Assembly (NCBI GenBank): GCA_045660745.1
Contig: JAZREJ010000024.1
Location: 1-64,000, forward strand
DNA from: RGIG6353 sp045660745
GTDB taxonomy: Bacteria > Bacillota > Clostridia > Oscillospirales > SIG627
Direction: 5' to 3'
Length of the DNA: 64,000 bases
The notes below the pieces were generated by a model. The model was not told where the DNA came from. It saw only the letters and a list, made by a program, of their open reading frames with translations, and searched no databases. Of this stretch, positions 15,755 through 24,750 are shown piece by piece. Position 1 is the stretch's first letter; the number at the start of each line of letters is the position of its first letter. The position numbers were made by a program, and so were the translations under genes.

Positions 15755-17206
15755 ATGAAAAAGAAGCTTCTTATAATTAGCTTCAGGCACGAAACAAACG
15801 TTTTTTGTCCACGTCACGCAGACGAGCAAGCATTCCGTAACAACCGTTTTTTAATTGGTGCGGAGGCTCTTGATAAGCAACGTGGAACCGGTGCAGAAAT
15901 CGGAGCATTTTTAGAGGTTTTCGACAAGCGTGATGACGTTGAATTGATTCCAACCGTGTCCTTATATGCGTCTCCTTGCGGAAGAGTGAGTGCCGATGTT
16001 TATGATTTTGTTGTTAAAAACGTTGTCGATACAATAGAGAAAAATAAGCCTATTGACGGAGTTCTGATTGATTTTCACGGTGCGATGGTTTCCGAATGCC
16101 ATCCGGACAGCGAGGGAGATTTGCTTGAAATCATACGTGAAAAGCTTGGTTTTGACCTACCCATTGTGACGGCACTTGACCTCCATGCCAACGTTACCGA
16201 AAAAATGGCACGCTGTGCAGATGCGATGATTCCGTACGAGGAGTATCCGCATACCGATATATACGAAACGGGTCTTGTTGCGGCAAAAATCATGGAGGAT
16301 ACGATTGACGGAAAATTTACTCCCACCATGGCTTACAGACGAATTCCGTTTTTGCTGCCGCTGTTTCCGAGCGATGCACCCGAAATGAAGAAGCTTTATG
16401 ACCTTGCAAGACGGCTTCGGGAGGAGTACGGTGCGAGAAGTGTACGCTTTGCACACGGATTTTTTGCATCTGATATTGAAGAGATGGGTGTTAGCGTAAT
16501 GGTTGTTACCGACGGCAATCGGGAGCTTGCAGAGAAGATTGCCCATGAGCTTGCACAAGCTATAGAAAATGAAATCCCTAATCTTAAGAGAGAATATATT
16601 TCTCTTGATGATGCTCTTGATATTGCTTTATGCGAGACAGGACCTGTTGCAATCGGAGATGCCTCTGACAATCCCGGAGCAGGTGCTCTCGGTGATACAA
16701 CTCATATACTGCGCCGTATTTTAGAAAGAGGAATCACGGGTGCCGTTGTGGCAACGATTTTAGACCCTGTAAGTGCCGAAATATGCGCCAAGGCAGGTGT
16801 CGGTGAAACTGTTGAGTTGAATCTTGGCGGTTGGAGTGATCCCGATTATTCGGGTGGACCTCTTAAGGTTACCGCACACATCCGTATGATAAGTGACGGT
16901 AAATATATAAACAAGGGCAAAATGCTTCACGCAGTGGAAGTAAATCACGGCACTACCGCAGTAGTTGAAATAGAAGGAAATATTGTACTGATTACGTCTC
17001 TGCCGAGACAGCCTCTTGACCTTGAAATTTTCCGCAGACACGGAATTGCACCCGAAGAGCAAAAAATTCTTGTAGCTAAATCCACCATACATTATCGTGC
17101 CTCCTTCGGTACGGTTGCAAGTCAGATGATTACTGTCGCACTCCGAGGGTATTCATCTCCCCTTCCTCAGAATTACAGTTATAAATTCTGGAAGGGAAAG
17201 GTCTGA
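15755..17206 (+). CDS. M81-family metallopeptidase (MlrC-like)
   Basis: 483 residues, start ATG with GGAGGTGA upstream. The amino domain carries SFRHETNVFCPRHADEQAF (the HETNxF motif), GVLIDFHGAMV, VTALDLHANVT and EEYPHTDIYETG, which contain the presumed metal ligands of MlrC-type enzymes. The carboxyl MlrC domain includes GDASDNPGAGALGDTTHILR and a final YRASFGTVA...ITVALRGYSSP. MlrC of sphingomonads degrades linear microcystin; most relatives have unknown substrates, and here none is indicated. It is cytoplasmic. No transporter or partner gene is adjacent. Confidence 0.88.
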   Translation: MKKKLLIISFRHETNVFCPRHADEQAFRNNRFLIGAEALDKQRGTGAEIGAFLEVFDKRDDVELIPTVSLYASPCGRVSADVYDFVVKNVVDTIEKNKPIDGVLIDFHGAMVSECHPDSEGDLLEIIREKLGFDLPIVTALDLHANVTEKMARCADAMIPYEEYPHTDIYETGLVAAKIMEDTIDGKFTPTMAYRRIPFLLPLFPSDAPEMKKLYDLARRLREEYGARSVRFAHGFFASDIEEMGVSVMVVTDGNRELAEKIAHELAQAIENEIPNLKREYISLDDALDIALCETGPVAIGDASDNPGAGALGDTTHILRRILERGITGAVVATILDPVSAEICAKAGVGETVELNLGGWSDPDYSGGPLKVTAHIRMISDGKYINKGKMLHAVEVNHGTTAVVEIEGNIVLITSLPRQPLDLEIFRRHGIAPEEQKILVAKSTIHYRASFGTVASQMITVALRGYSSPLPQNYSYKFWKGKV

Positions 17207-17211
17207 AAACA

Positions 17212-17250
17212 AATTGCACCAAGCATGAAAATGCTTGGTGCAATTGTATT
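17212..17250. terminator. Bidirectional terminator between M81 and GTPase-nuclease genes
   Basis: AATTGCACCAAGCAT and ATGCTTGGTGCAATT pair perfectly over 15 bases with a GAAA loop, then T-rich sequence. It serves both converging genes. Confidence 0.85.
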
Positions 17251-17268
17251 TTTTAAAACTTTAAATTG

Positions 17269-19830
17269 TTATCCTATGATTTCACGAATGCAGCGTTCAA
17301 CCTCGCAAAGCTCAGCAAGAAGCCCTCTTGCAGTAACGCGTATTGCACCGTTGCCGAATATGATAAGCTGCTCCTGAGAGTCGGAGGTCGCAACTCTCAC
17401 ACGGTGATTCTTCGCAAGCTCGTGAGATGCTTTTTCAATATAGGTGTCTGCAGTCTCCGCCTCTTTGGTATAAACCACGGTAATACCGCCTATCTCGTCT
17501 ATCTCTCCGTGATTGCGCTTAACCTTATATGCGTCAAATACAACGATAACCTCAATACCGCAAAAGCCTCGGTAATTCGACAGTCTGTCACACAAGACCG
17601 AGCGGGCAAGATCAAGGCTCTTTTCTGCCATAGCGCGAAGCTCGTCCCATCCGTAAATTATGTTGTAGCCGTCAACAAGCAGATATTCGGGTCCTGTATA
17701 AGCCTTGCTTGCTCCTGACGGGGTGTGCTTAGGCTTTGCTTCAGGTGCTTTAACCACACGGCGCGGAGTATATTGCTTTTGCTTGATAGGCCCGTAGGTG
17801 CGTTCAAAAATACGCATAAGCTCTTCATCGTCTGCGATGGCTTGCATATATTTTTTTGCTTTCGACTCAAGCTCCTCCTCACTTTCCGAGGAAAGCTCGA
17901 CACCACTTTCAAGATGCTTGTAATTTTCCACCTCATACCAAGGGACGGTAAAGCCCGCTCCGTGGTCACAAAAGATTGAATCCGCAGAGTTATCAACGTC
18001 TCGGTCGGCATCATATCCGCATTCGACAATAACCTTTTCAGGCTCTGTGCATTCCTCATATCCGCGAAGAGAGGTGAAAAGCTTGCCCGCGCCCTTGGTA
18101 TATCCGACAAGCTCACGGTGATAGCCACGCATAGCGGACACGGGAGCACATCCCGTAAGCAGACTGATTCCGTCGGTAAGCTCAGGGTCGCCGAAACGTC
18201 CGCCCATTGCGGCAACGTCGGTCATCGCCCTTCCTATACAGTCCGACGGGACCTCGATGCGAAAATCATACCACGGCTCAAGTATTACCTTTTCCGCTAT
18301 ACGCAAGCCGTGACGCACAGCCCTCCAGGTCGCCTGACGGAAATCACCGCCCTCGGTGTGCTTTATATGTGATTTACCCGCTATTAGGGTTATTTTCATA
18401 TCTGTGATAGGTGAGCCTGTCAAAGCACCTATATGACACTTTTCATAAAGATGCAACAGGACAAGGCGTCTGAAATGTCCTTCAAGGCCTGAGTCTTTAT
18501 CTGCGTCAAAAATCAGTCCAGCTCCACGTTCAAGCGGCTCAAGTAAAAGCTGAACCTCTGCATAATGTCGAAGCGGCTCGTAATGTCCGATACCCACAAC
18601 CGCCTGCCGAATCGTTTCACGATAGGCAATTGATCCTTCGCTGAAGTTGACCTTCATGGAAAAGCGTTCTGCAATAAGCCGTGTGAGGACTTCAAGCTGC
18701 ACTTCTCCCATTATACCGAAGGATATTTCTTTCTTTTGCTCGTTGTACATAACGTGAAGGGAAGGCTCTTCTTCCTCAAGCTCACGGAATTTCAAAAGTG
18801 CGGTATAGGCATCAACTCCGCTTGGCAAATCCACTCGGTAGGAGAGTACAGGCTCAAGATGTACCGATCCGCAATCAGACTCGTCTCCGAGTCCCATTCC
18901 CGAATAAGCACAGGTAATACCCGTCAAGGCACAGACCGAGCCTGCGGTAACCTCGTTTACGTTTTTATATTTTTCACCCGAATAAACACGAATGGTATTG
19001 ACCTTTTCACTCCATTCAGTGCCGTCCGAGAGCTTTCCCGTTACGGTATCTTTTACATGGAGTGCGCCACCCGTAAGCTTTATGTGTACTACAAGCTCAT
19101 TCTTGTCACGGGTTATCTTGTAGACTCTTGCCGCAAAGTCCTTCTTATAATCGGGGGCGCGGAAATACCTTGCAATACTGTCAAGAAGCGCCCCTACTCC
19201 TTCGCCGCGAAGGGCAGAGCCGAAATAACAGGGGAAGAGATGTCGGTTAAATATGGCATCCGATATATCATTATCGGAAAAGTTTTCGCCTGAAAGGAAG
19301 CTTTCCATAAGTGCTTCCGAGCACATGGCAAGCTCCTCACGGCTCTTTTCGAGTGTAAGCGTGCTTATATTTACAACCCCGTCGCCAAGCGTTGAGCGTA
19401 TGTTTCCGTATATATCGTCTTTCGGATGGGTGGTGATATCCATCTTGTTTACAAAAATAATCGTCGGTATGTGATAAGCCTCAAGAAGTCGCCAAAGGGT
19501 GAGTGTGTGACTTTGCACGCCGTCTGTACCGCTTATAACCAAAACGCCACAGTCGATAATACGAAATACTCTTTCTGTCTCGGGGGAGAAATCGACGTGC
19601 CCCGGAGTGTCAAGCAGAGTGAATTCGGTATCCCCGTGTACAAAGGAAGCTGAGCTTGAAAAAATAGTTATTCCACGGTCACGCTCGATGTCATTGGTGT
19701 CCATGTAGGTGCTCCCCTTGTTGACAGAGCCGAGCTTGTGAACTATTCCCGCTTTATAAAGTATCGACTCGGACAGGGTTGTTTTTCCGCTGTCAACGTG
19801 TGCGATAATTCCAATGGTAAGTTTCTTCAT
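17269..19830 (-). CDS. EF-G/TetM-like translational GTPase fused to a Rae1/YacP-type NYN nuclease
   Basis: 853 residues in one frame. Residues 1-670 form a complete translational GTPase: G1 AHVDSGKTT, switch region STYMDTNDIERDRGITI, G3 DTPGHVDF, G4 VNKMD, then domains II-V as in ribosomal protection proteins (TetM class). After a lysine/proline linker (about 675-710) comes YLLVDGYNIIYGWDELR...VVFDAYK...ETADTYIE...VATSDSQEQ, the NYN domain of YacP/Rae1, with its acidic metal-binding residues kept. Rae1 of Bacillus cuts mRNA in the ribosomal A site. The fusion therefore suggests a ribosome-directed GTPase that carries a nuclease. Tetracycline resistance is possible but not implied. Confidence 0.88.
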   Translation of the reverse strand: MKKLTIGIIAHVDSGKTTLSESILYKAGIVHKLGSVNKGSTYMDTNDIERDRGITIFSSSASFVHGDTEFTLLDTPGHVDFSPETERVFRIIDCGVLVISGTDGVQSHTLTLWRLLEAYHIPTIIFVNKMDITTHPKDDIYGNIRSTLGDGVVNISTLTLEKSREELAMCSEALMESFLSGENFSDNDISDAIFNRHLFPCYFGSALRGEGVGALLDSIARYFRAPDYKKDFAARVYKITRDKNELVVHIKLTGGALHVKDTVTGKLSDGTEWSEKVNTIRVYSGEKYKNVNEVTAGSVCALTGITCAYSGMGLGDESDCGSVHLEPVLSYRVDLPSGVDAYTALLKFRELEEEEPSLHVMYNEQKKEISFGIMGEVQLEVLTRLIAERFSMKVNFSEGSIAYRETIRQAVVGIGHYEPLRHYAEVQLLLEPLERGAGLIFDADKDSGLEGHFRRLVLLHLYEKCHIGALTGSPITDMKITLIAGKSHIKHTEGGDFRQATWRAVRHGLRIAEKVILEPWYDFRIEVPSDCIGRAMTDVAAMGGRFGDPELTDGISLLTGCAPVSAMRGYHRELVGYTKGAGKLFTSLRGYEECTEPEKVIVECGYDADRDVDNSADSIFCDHGAGFTVPWYEVENYKHLESGVELSSESEEELESKAKKYMQAIADDEELMRIFERTYGPIKQKQYTPRRVVKAPEAKPKHTPSGASKAYTGPEYLLVDGYNIIYGWDELRAMAEKSLDLARSVLCDRLSNYRGFCGIEVIVVFDAYKVKRNHGEIDEIGGITVVYTKEAETADTYIEKASHELAKNHRVRVATSDSQEQLIIFGNGAIRVTARGLLAELCEVERCIREIIG

Positions 19831-20038
19831 CTTTTAGTTTTCTTTCATAAATTTGCTCTAATTGTACCATATAATTAAGCTTTTTTCAACATTTCTTCCA
19901 CTTTTATTACAAAACATTCCGATTTCCCGCTAATCTCCGTTTGAATTTTCAAAAAATAAAATTGCCGAAATATATAGACAAATCAGAACAAAAGTTGTAT
20001 TATTAATAATAACAACGGTATTGATGAAGAGGTTAAAA

Positions 20039-20968
20039 ATGCTTGAAAGTTTTAATGTTACGTTTTCACAGGCGTTTGTTTTGTTTGTTTTTATTGCCAT
20101 TGGTTATGTGATGAAAAAAACAGGCAATATCCCCGAAAGCTTTAACAAGGGTATTTCGAATTTGCTTGTATGGATATTTATGCCTTTCCTTAATTTCGGC
20201 AGTATGGCTGACAATTTCAGACTCAGCATATTAGCCGAGAAAAAAGAGCTGTTGCTTATATCTGTCGGAGCACTGGCTGTATCGACTGCAATAGCGTTTG
20301 TTTTTTCAAGAATCATGTCAAAAGTCCCTTCAACACGGGACGTGTATATGTACTCTTTGATGTTCCCCAATACGGGCTACTTCGGTAATCCTTTGGTTCT
20401 TGCGGTGTTTGGCGAATTGATGCTTTTTGATTTTATGATATTCGGCATACCATTTTGTATATTGACTTATACATTCGGTGTTTATATTTTGAATCCGAAC
20501 AGAGTCTTTAATCTTAAAAATCTTGTTAATCCCATAATGGTGTCTCTAATTCTCGGAATGCTTGCAGGAGCACTTAATATACATATTCCGTCGGTTGTCA
20601 AGGGAATCCTCGACGCGGGTGCAGCTTGTCTTGCACCGTCGGCAATGATACTTGTCGGTATTGTTTTTGCGTCGAATAACTTAAGGTCCATGGTGACAAA
20701 CCTCAGAGCATATATTGCTTGCATAGTTAAAATGGTCGTTATTCCCACGGTTGCAATACTGATTATGGCAAAAACCAAAATCCCGCATGATATAGCCGTA
20801 ATACTTATAATAACCTTTACACTTCCCACAGGGCTTAACAGTATAGTGTTCCCGGAAGCGTACGGCGGCGACAGCAAAACAGGCGCACAGCTTTGCTTTG
20901 TATCCACGTTGACCTGTCTTGTATTTATGCCTGTTGCTCTTGCGCTTTATGAAAGCATTGCAGGATAG
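20039..20968 (+). CDS. AEC-family (auxin efflux carrier) transporter
   Basis: 309 residues from the ATG at 20039, chosen because GAAGAGG lies 8 bases upstream. About ten hydrophobic segments in two inverted halves; SLMFPNTGYFGNPLV contains the NxGxxGxP-type crossover motif, and the second half has TLPTGLNSIVFPEAYGG. AEC carriers export or import small organic acids or amino acids; the substrate is unknown. A promoter-like TAGACA, 17 bases, TATTAT precedes it. It is monocistronic. Confidence 0.88.
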   Translation: MLESFNVTFSQAFVLFVFIAIGYVMKKTGNIPESFNKGISNLLVWIFMPFLNFGSMADNFRLSILAEKKELLLISVGALAVSTAIAFVFSRIMSKVPSTRDVYMYSLMFPNTGYFGNPLVLAVFGELMLFDFMIFGIPFCILTYTFGVYILNPNRVFNLKNLVNPIMVSLILGMLAGALNIHIPSVVKGILDAGAACLAPSAMILVGIVFASNNLRSMVTNLRAYIACIVKMVVIPTVAILIMAKTKIPHDIAVILIITFTLPTGLNSIVFPEAYGGDSKTGAQLCFVSTLTCLVFMPVALALYESIAG

Positions 20969-21007
20969 ATTGAAAAAGCAGTGACCTGTGCAAGAAGCCA
21001 AAAACAT

Positions 21008-21035
21008 TTGACAAATCTTCGTGATGTGATATAAT
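21008..21035 (+). promoter_or_regulatory. Promoter of the aldo/keto reductase gene
   Basis: TTGACA at 21008-21013 and TATAAT at 21030-21035, spacing 16. Confidence 0.75.
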
Positions 21036-21066
21036 TTTTAAATGAATTATAAAAGAAAGGATAGTT

Positions 21067-22170
21067 ATGTTCGAAAAAATCAAGGGTCAGCTCGGATTCG
21101 GATGTATGCGATTGCCCATGCTTGACACAGAAGTTGACAAAGACGGATTCAACCAAATGATAGACGCTTACATTGATGCGGGATTTAATTATTTTGATAC
21201 TGCACACGGCTATATCGGGGGTAAAAGCGAAACCGCAATAAGAGACTGCCTCTCAGCAAGATATGACAGAGAGCAATTTGTTCTTGCAAATAAGATATCA
21301 TATTGGTGCTTTGAAAAGGAAGAGGATGTTGCGCCTCTTTTTGAAAGCCAGCTTGAGCTTTGCGGAGTGGATTATTTCGATTTTTATCTTTTCCACTGTC
21401 TTAACCGAGAGGGCTATCCAAAGCATAAACGATGTAACACCTTTGATACTATAAAAAGATTCAAAGAAGAGGGCAAGATAAAGCATATCGGCATGTCGTT
21501 TCATGACACGGCAGAGTATCTTGACTTAATACTTACAGAACAGCCGTATATTGAGTTTGTGCAGTTGCAGTTCAATTATTTTGACTATGATGATCCGACC
21601 GTGCAAAGCCGTGCGTGTTATGACGTTGCCGTAAAGCACGGAAAGAAGGTAATCGTCATGGAGCCTGTTAAAGGCGGCGCGCTTGTCAATCTTCCAACCG
21701 ATGCCAAAGAAGCGCTTTCGGTACTTGGAGAGGGAAGTGAAGCCTCCTTTGCGCTTAGGTATGCCGCAAGCTTCCCTGAAGTCTTTATGGTGCTTTCGGG
21801 CATGGGTAATATGGATATGATTAACGATAATATAAATACCTTCACAGACTTTACGCCCATTGCCGAGAGTGAGCTTGAGGTATTTGATACGGTTCGTAAG
21901 ATAATAAGAAAGACCAAGCAGATACCGTGTACAAGGTGTAACTATTGCGCCGACGTATGTCCGTCGAAGGTTTCAATATCCGAGCTCTTTGCTATCTATA
22001 ATGACCTTATGGGAGCAAGGGTGTCCCGCTCGGAAACAAAGGCACGTCTTACCCCATACCGCGAGAATATATCATCCTGTATTAAATGCGGGAAGTGCGA
22101 GACTACCTGTCCGCAAAGCATCAATATAAGAGAAATTCTTGAAAAAATCGCGAAGATTGCTAACCAATAA
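21067..22170 (+). CDS. Aldo/keto reductase with carboxyl-terminal 2[4Fe-4S] ferredoxin domain
   Basis: 367 residues. The reductase barrel starts LGFGCMRLPM and has the catalytic Asp-Tyr in DTAHGYIGGKSE and the His in FHCLNREG. From about residue 295 come two ferredoxin motifs, CTRCNYCADVCPS and CIKCGKCETTCPQ, for two [4Fe-4S] clusters. This is the COG1453 type common in anaerobes, in which electrons may reach the barrel from ferredoxin; the substrate is unknown. It is transcribed alone and ends before a terminator. Confidence 0.9.
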   Translation: MFEKIKGQLGFGCMRLPMLDTEVDKDGFNQMIDAYIDAGFNYFDTAHGYIGGKSETAIRDCLSARYDREQFVLANKISYWCFEKEEDVAPLFESQLELCGVDYFDFYLFHCLNREGYPKHKRCNTFDTIKRFKEEGKIKHIGMSFHDTAEYLDLILTEQPYIEFVQLQFNYFDYDDPTVQSRACYDVAVKHGKKVIVMEPVKGGALVNLPTDAKEALSVLGEGSEASFALRYAASFPEVFMVLSGMGNMDMINDNINTFTDFTPIAESELEVFDTVRKIIRKTKQIPCTRCNYCADVCPSKVSISELFAIYNDLMGARVSRSETKARLTPYRENISSCIKCGKCETTCPQSINIREILEKIAKIANQ

Positions 22171-22201
22171 GGTTATCTTTAATTTAAAGTATTAAAACAG
22201 T

Positions 22202-22248
22202 AAAAGGACTGTGACAAAACGCTTGAAAGCGTTTGTGACAGTCCTTTT
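22202..22248. terminator. Bidirectional terminator
   Basis: AAAAGGACTGT...ACGC and GCGT...ACAGTCCTTTT pair with one mismatch and one bulge around a TTGAAA loop. It closes the reductase gene and the converging amidotransferase operon. Confidence 0.75.
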
Positions 22249-22364
22249 CGTTTAATTGCAGGAATCTGATTTGCTGAAGCTGATACAAGTGACGGCAGAA
22301 CATCAAAGCCGTTCTCTTTTGAGAGTAATATGAGGTATTTACCCGCCTTTTTTAGTGCTTTGTA
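22249..22364 (-). pseudogene. In-frame open stretch after the GNAT-like stop codon
   Basis: Reading on past the TAA at 22365 in the same frame gives YKALKKAGKYLILLSKENG and then FDVLPSLVSASANQIPAIK without a stop until the terminator. It looks more protein-like than usual for an untranslated trailer. It could be the end of a once longer gene cut by a stop, the tail of a deleted neighbour, or chance. Confidence 0.25.
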
Positions 22365-23234
22365 TTATCTTTTTGTCAAAATATTCTCTCCGTCAAAGAA
22401 GATGATGCCAGCGCCGTTGCCATAGCTTTTCGTCGTTTTAAAATACTCTTTAAACCTTCTTTGCAAGGAGGTTTTCTCGGGAAGATCGTCCGAAAGCGGT
22501 TCGTTATTGAAAACGCGCGCCAAAACAGTTGAAATGAGCCAGTCCTTGCTATCAGCACGGTAAATATGGAAATGCTTTGCAAAGCGACCGATGTTTGAGT
22601 TTTCTCCGAACGCCTTCATATAATCGGGATACAGAAGCCAGGACAGGCACGTAATTGTAAGAATTCCGTTTTTGGTTTTTTCGTGAAAATATTCCCAAGC
22701 CTCGCGGTAAGAGGTGATGCAATCCTCTTCAAGGAGTGGTCCCTCTGAATGTATATGACATCCGAGATAAAAATCCCCCGCTTCAAGAGTGTTGCCGTTG
22801 TATTCAACAGTTTCTCCGTCGTAAATATTTACGTCATATTGAAGACGGGAAAAGGTAAGGCGGGTGGCAAATATAAATCTGTCATACCACCATCCCACGT
22901 TGATTCCGAAAATTCCCGATGCTTCCTTGCACTCTCTTATTTTATAAGTCAGATCTCTTGCCGAATCAATGAAGATTTTTTTCGGTATCCCGCTTTTTTC
23001 ATGGTTTTCCTCCATAGCGGGTAAGCACTCGATCACGAAAAGCAGCTCCACTGTATAAGGGTGTATATCGGGAAGCGCTTCTTTGGATCTTTGAAGCGCT
23101 TCTGCCATTTGTATTTTTTTGGCAAGATAGTCGTCTCTTATTGCGTCAAGCTTTGTGCCGCAGTCTTTTTTCAGCTCCGCGTATTTGCAAAGCTGTTCTT
23201 CCGTGAAGCCAATAGTACAAAGTAGTTCTGTCAT
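22365..23234 (-). CDS. GNAT-like acyltransferase-domain protein (DUF5596/GNAT_C type)
   Basis: 289 residues. A helical amino part (to about 125) is followed by a domain with LGCHIHSEGPLLEEDCITSYREAWEYF and TCLSWLLYPDYMKAFGENSNIGRFAKHF, the arrangement of bacterial proteins annotated as acyltransferase-domain/GNAT-like carboxyl domain. Substrate and product are unknown. The ATG overlaps the stop of the amidotransferase gene by 4 bases, so it is co-translated with it. It may modify or sense the product of the amidotransferases. Confidence 0.65.
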   Translation of the reverse strand: MTELLCTIGFTEEQLCKYAELKKDCGTKLDAIRDDYLAKKIQMAEALQRSKEALPDIHPYTVELLFVIECLPAMEENHEKSGIPKKIFIDSARDLTYKIRECKEASGIFGINVGWWYDRFIFATRLTFSRLQYDVNIYDGETVEYNGNTLEAGDFYLGCHIHSEGPLLEEDCITSYREAWEYFHEKTKNGILTITCLSWLLYPDYMKAFGENSNIGRFAKHFHIYRADSKDWLISTVLARVFNNEPLSDDLPEKTSLQRRFKEYFKTTKSYGNGAGIIFFDGENILTKR

Positions 23235-23923
23235 TTGCTCTCCTTACAAAGCGCGACGAAGTTTTCAAGGAATTTAACGTCAAGTGGATTTTCGTATTCA
23301 TCGTGGAATACTCTTTCGGGATGCCACTGAGTTGCAAAAATCTTCTCCTCGCGGTTTTCAACAGCCTCAATTACGCCGTCATCTGTTCTTGCAACAACTC
23401 TGAGATTTGGAGCGAGCTTTCCTATTTCCCATGCGTGGTGGCAGTTTACCAATGCTCTGTTACTTCCGTAAACGTCCCATACGAAGCTGTCGGGCTCGAT
23501 GTTGATGTAATGACGCATTCTTTCAAATGATTTATCAAGATGCCCATGAAAATCGTCAAGCTTTTTGAGAGTTCCTCCGAAATATACGTTAAGTGCCTGA
23601 TGACCGCCGCATATACCGAGAATGGGTTTTCCGTGCTCATGGAAATATTTGATAAGCGCCGCATCAAGTGCATATTCGTCAACGATACCCGGAATGTCCT
23701 CTCCGCCGTAGTATTTTGGATTAACGTTTGTGGCACTTCCTGTTATTATAAGTCCGTCACAGCAATCGCATACCTTTTCTATATCGTTTGTGTTGGCAAT
23801 AGCAACAAGACCTATACCTAATTTTTCCGCCATGATATAGTAGTCCTGCATAATGTAATATCTGTAATCCCAACCATTTCCGGTTCCATGGTCTTCATAT
23901 CTGAGTACGGTTGCAATATTCAT
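23231..23923 (-). CDS. Class I glutamine amidotransferase / gamma-glutamyl hydrolase (C26), copy 2
   Basis: 230 residues. The nucleophile elbow is GICGGHQALN and the His-x-Glu of the triad is in ATQWHPERVF, as in PuuD-type gamma-glutamyl-GABA hydrolases. It is very similar along its whole length (roughly three quarters identical by eye) to the product of 23953-24645. The two copies differ mainly near residues 10-15 and 122-135. A PuuD-like role in cleaving gamma-glutamyl amides is plausible; the real substrate is unknown. Confidence 0.85.
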   Translation of the reverse strand: MNIATVLRYEDHGTGNGWDYRYYIMQDYYIMAEKLGIGLVAIANTNDIEKVCDCCDGLIITGSATNVNPKYYGGEDIPGIVDEYALDAALIKYFHEHGKPILGICGGHQALNVYFGGTLKKLDDFHGHLDKSFERMRHYINIEPDSFVWDVYGSNRALVNCHHAWEIGKLAPNLRVVARTDDGVIEAVENREEKIFATQWHPERVFHDEYENPLDVKFLENFVALCKESK

Positions 23924-23952
23924 ACTTTTTTACCTCGTTTTGATTGTATGAG

Positions 23953-24645
23953 TTATTTGTTCTTTTCACAAAGCTTTATAAAGTTTTCAAGTATTTTAGC
24001 GTCACACGGATTTTCCTCTTTATCATGGAAAACTCTTTCGGGATGCCACTGGGTTGCAAAAACCTTGTCCTCTCGGCTCTCAATTGCTTCGATTACTCCG
24101 TCGTCGGTTCTTGCTACAGCTTTGAGATTTTCAGCAAGCTTTCCTATTTCCCATCCGTGATGGCAGTTTACCAACGCTCTGTTGGTGCCGAAGGCGTCCC
24201 ATACAAAGCTGTCAGGCTCAATGTTGATATAATGCTGTGCTCTTGGAGAGTTAACGTCTGAAAGGTGGGTTTCGGGACAGTCAAGCTTTTTGAGAGTTCC
24301 GCCGAAATATACGTTAAGCGCCTGATGACCGCCGCATATACCGAGAATGGGTTTTCCGTGCTCGTGAAAATATTTGATGAGCGCCGCATCAAGTGCGTAT
24401 TCATCCACAACGTCGGGGATATCTTCTCCTCCATAATATTTTGGGTTAACGTTTGTGGCACTTCCTGTTATGATAAGTCCGTCACAATCCTCACATATTC
24501 TTTCCATGTCATTTGTGTTGGCGATTGCCACAAGTCCAACACCGAATTTTTCTGCCATAATGTAATAGTCGTGCATAATGTAGTATCTGTATGCCCAAGG
24601 ACCGCCCTTGAGATCAACGTAACGAAGTACTGTTGCGATATTCAT
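23953..24645 (-). CDS. Class I glutamine amidotransferase / gamma-glutamyl hydrolase (C26), copy 1
   Basis: 230 residues; first gene of a three-gene operon led by a near-consensus promoter. Catalytic motifs GICGGHQALN and ATQWHPERVF are intact, so both duplicates look active. The gap to the second copy is only 29 bases, and long stretches of DNA are alike too, which points to a tandem duplication. Changes are concentrated in the CPETHLSDVNSPRAQ segment, where substrate contacts are likely. Confidence 0.85.
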   Translation of the reverse strand: MNIATVLRYVDLKGGPWAYRYYIMHDYYIMAEKFGVGLVAIANTNDMERICEDCDGLIITGSATNVNPKYYGGEDIPDVVDEYALDAALIKYFHEHGKPILGICGGHQALNVYFGGTLKKLDCPETHLSDVNSPRAQHYINIEPDSFVWDAFGTNRALVNCHHGWEIGKLAENLKAVARTDDGVIEAIESREDKVFATQWHPERVFHDKEENPCDAKILENFIKLCEKNK

Positions 24646-24671
24646 GGTTTTTCTCCTTGTGGTTTTTTGAA

Positions 24672-24700
24672 ATTATAACAAACTCAGGATAGTTTGTCAA
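24672..24700 (-). promoter_or_regulatory. Promoter of the amidotransferase operon
   Basis: On the minus strand, TTGACA (24700-24695) and TATAAT (24677-24672), spacing 17. The spacer contains AAACT-6-AGTTT, a possible operator. Confidence 0.8.
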
Positions 24701-24750
24701 TACTGTAACCGCATTTTAAAGCAAGCGAATACAGCCAAATATATAGCTTA

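Noticed and set aside
7545..17206. Prophage or conjugative element
   Set aside because: No integrase, capsid, relaxase or transfer gene is present between the ssrA-end copies.
17269..19830. Tetracycline resistance gene
   Set aside because: The GTPase part resembles ribosomal protection proteins, but the nuclease fusion, chromosomal setting and absence of a mobile context do not support naming it tet.
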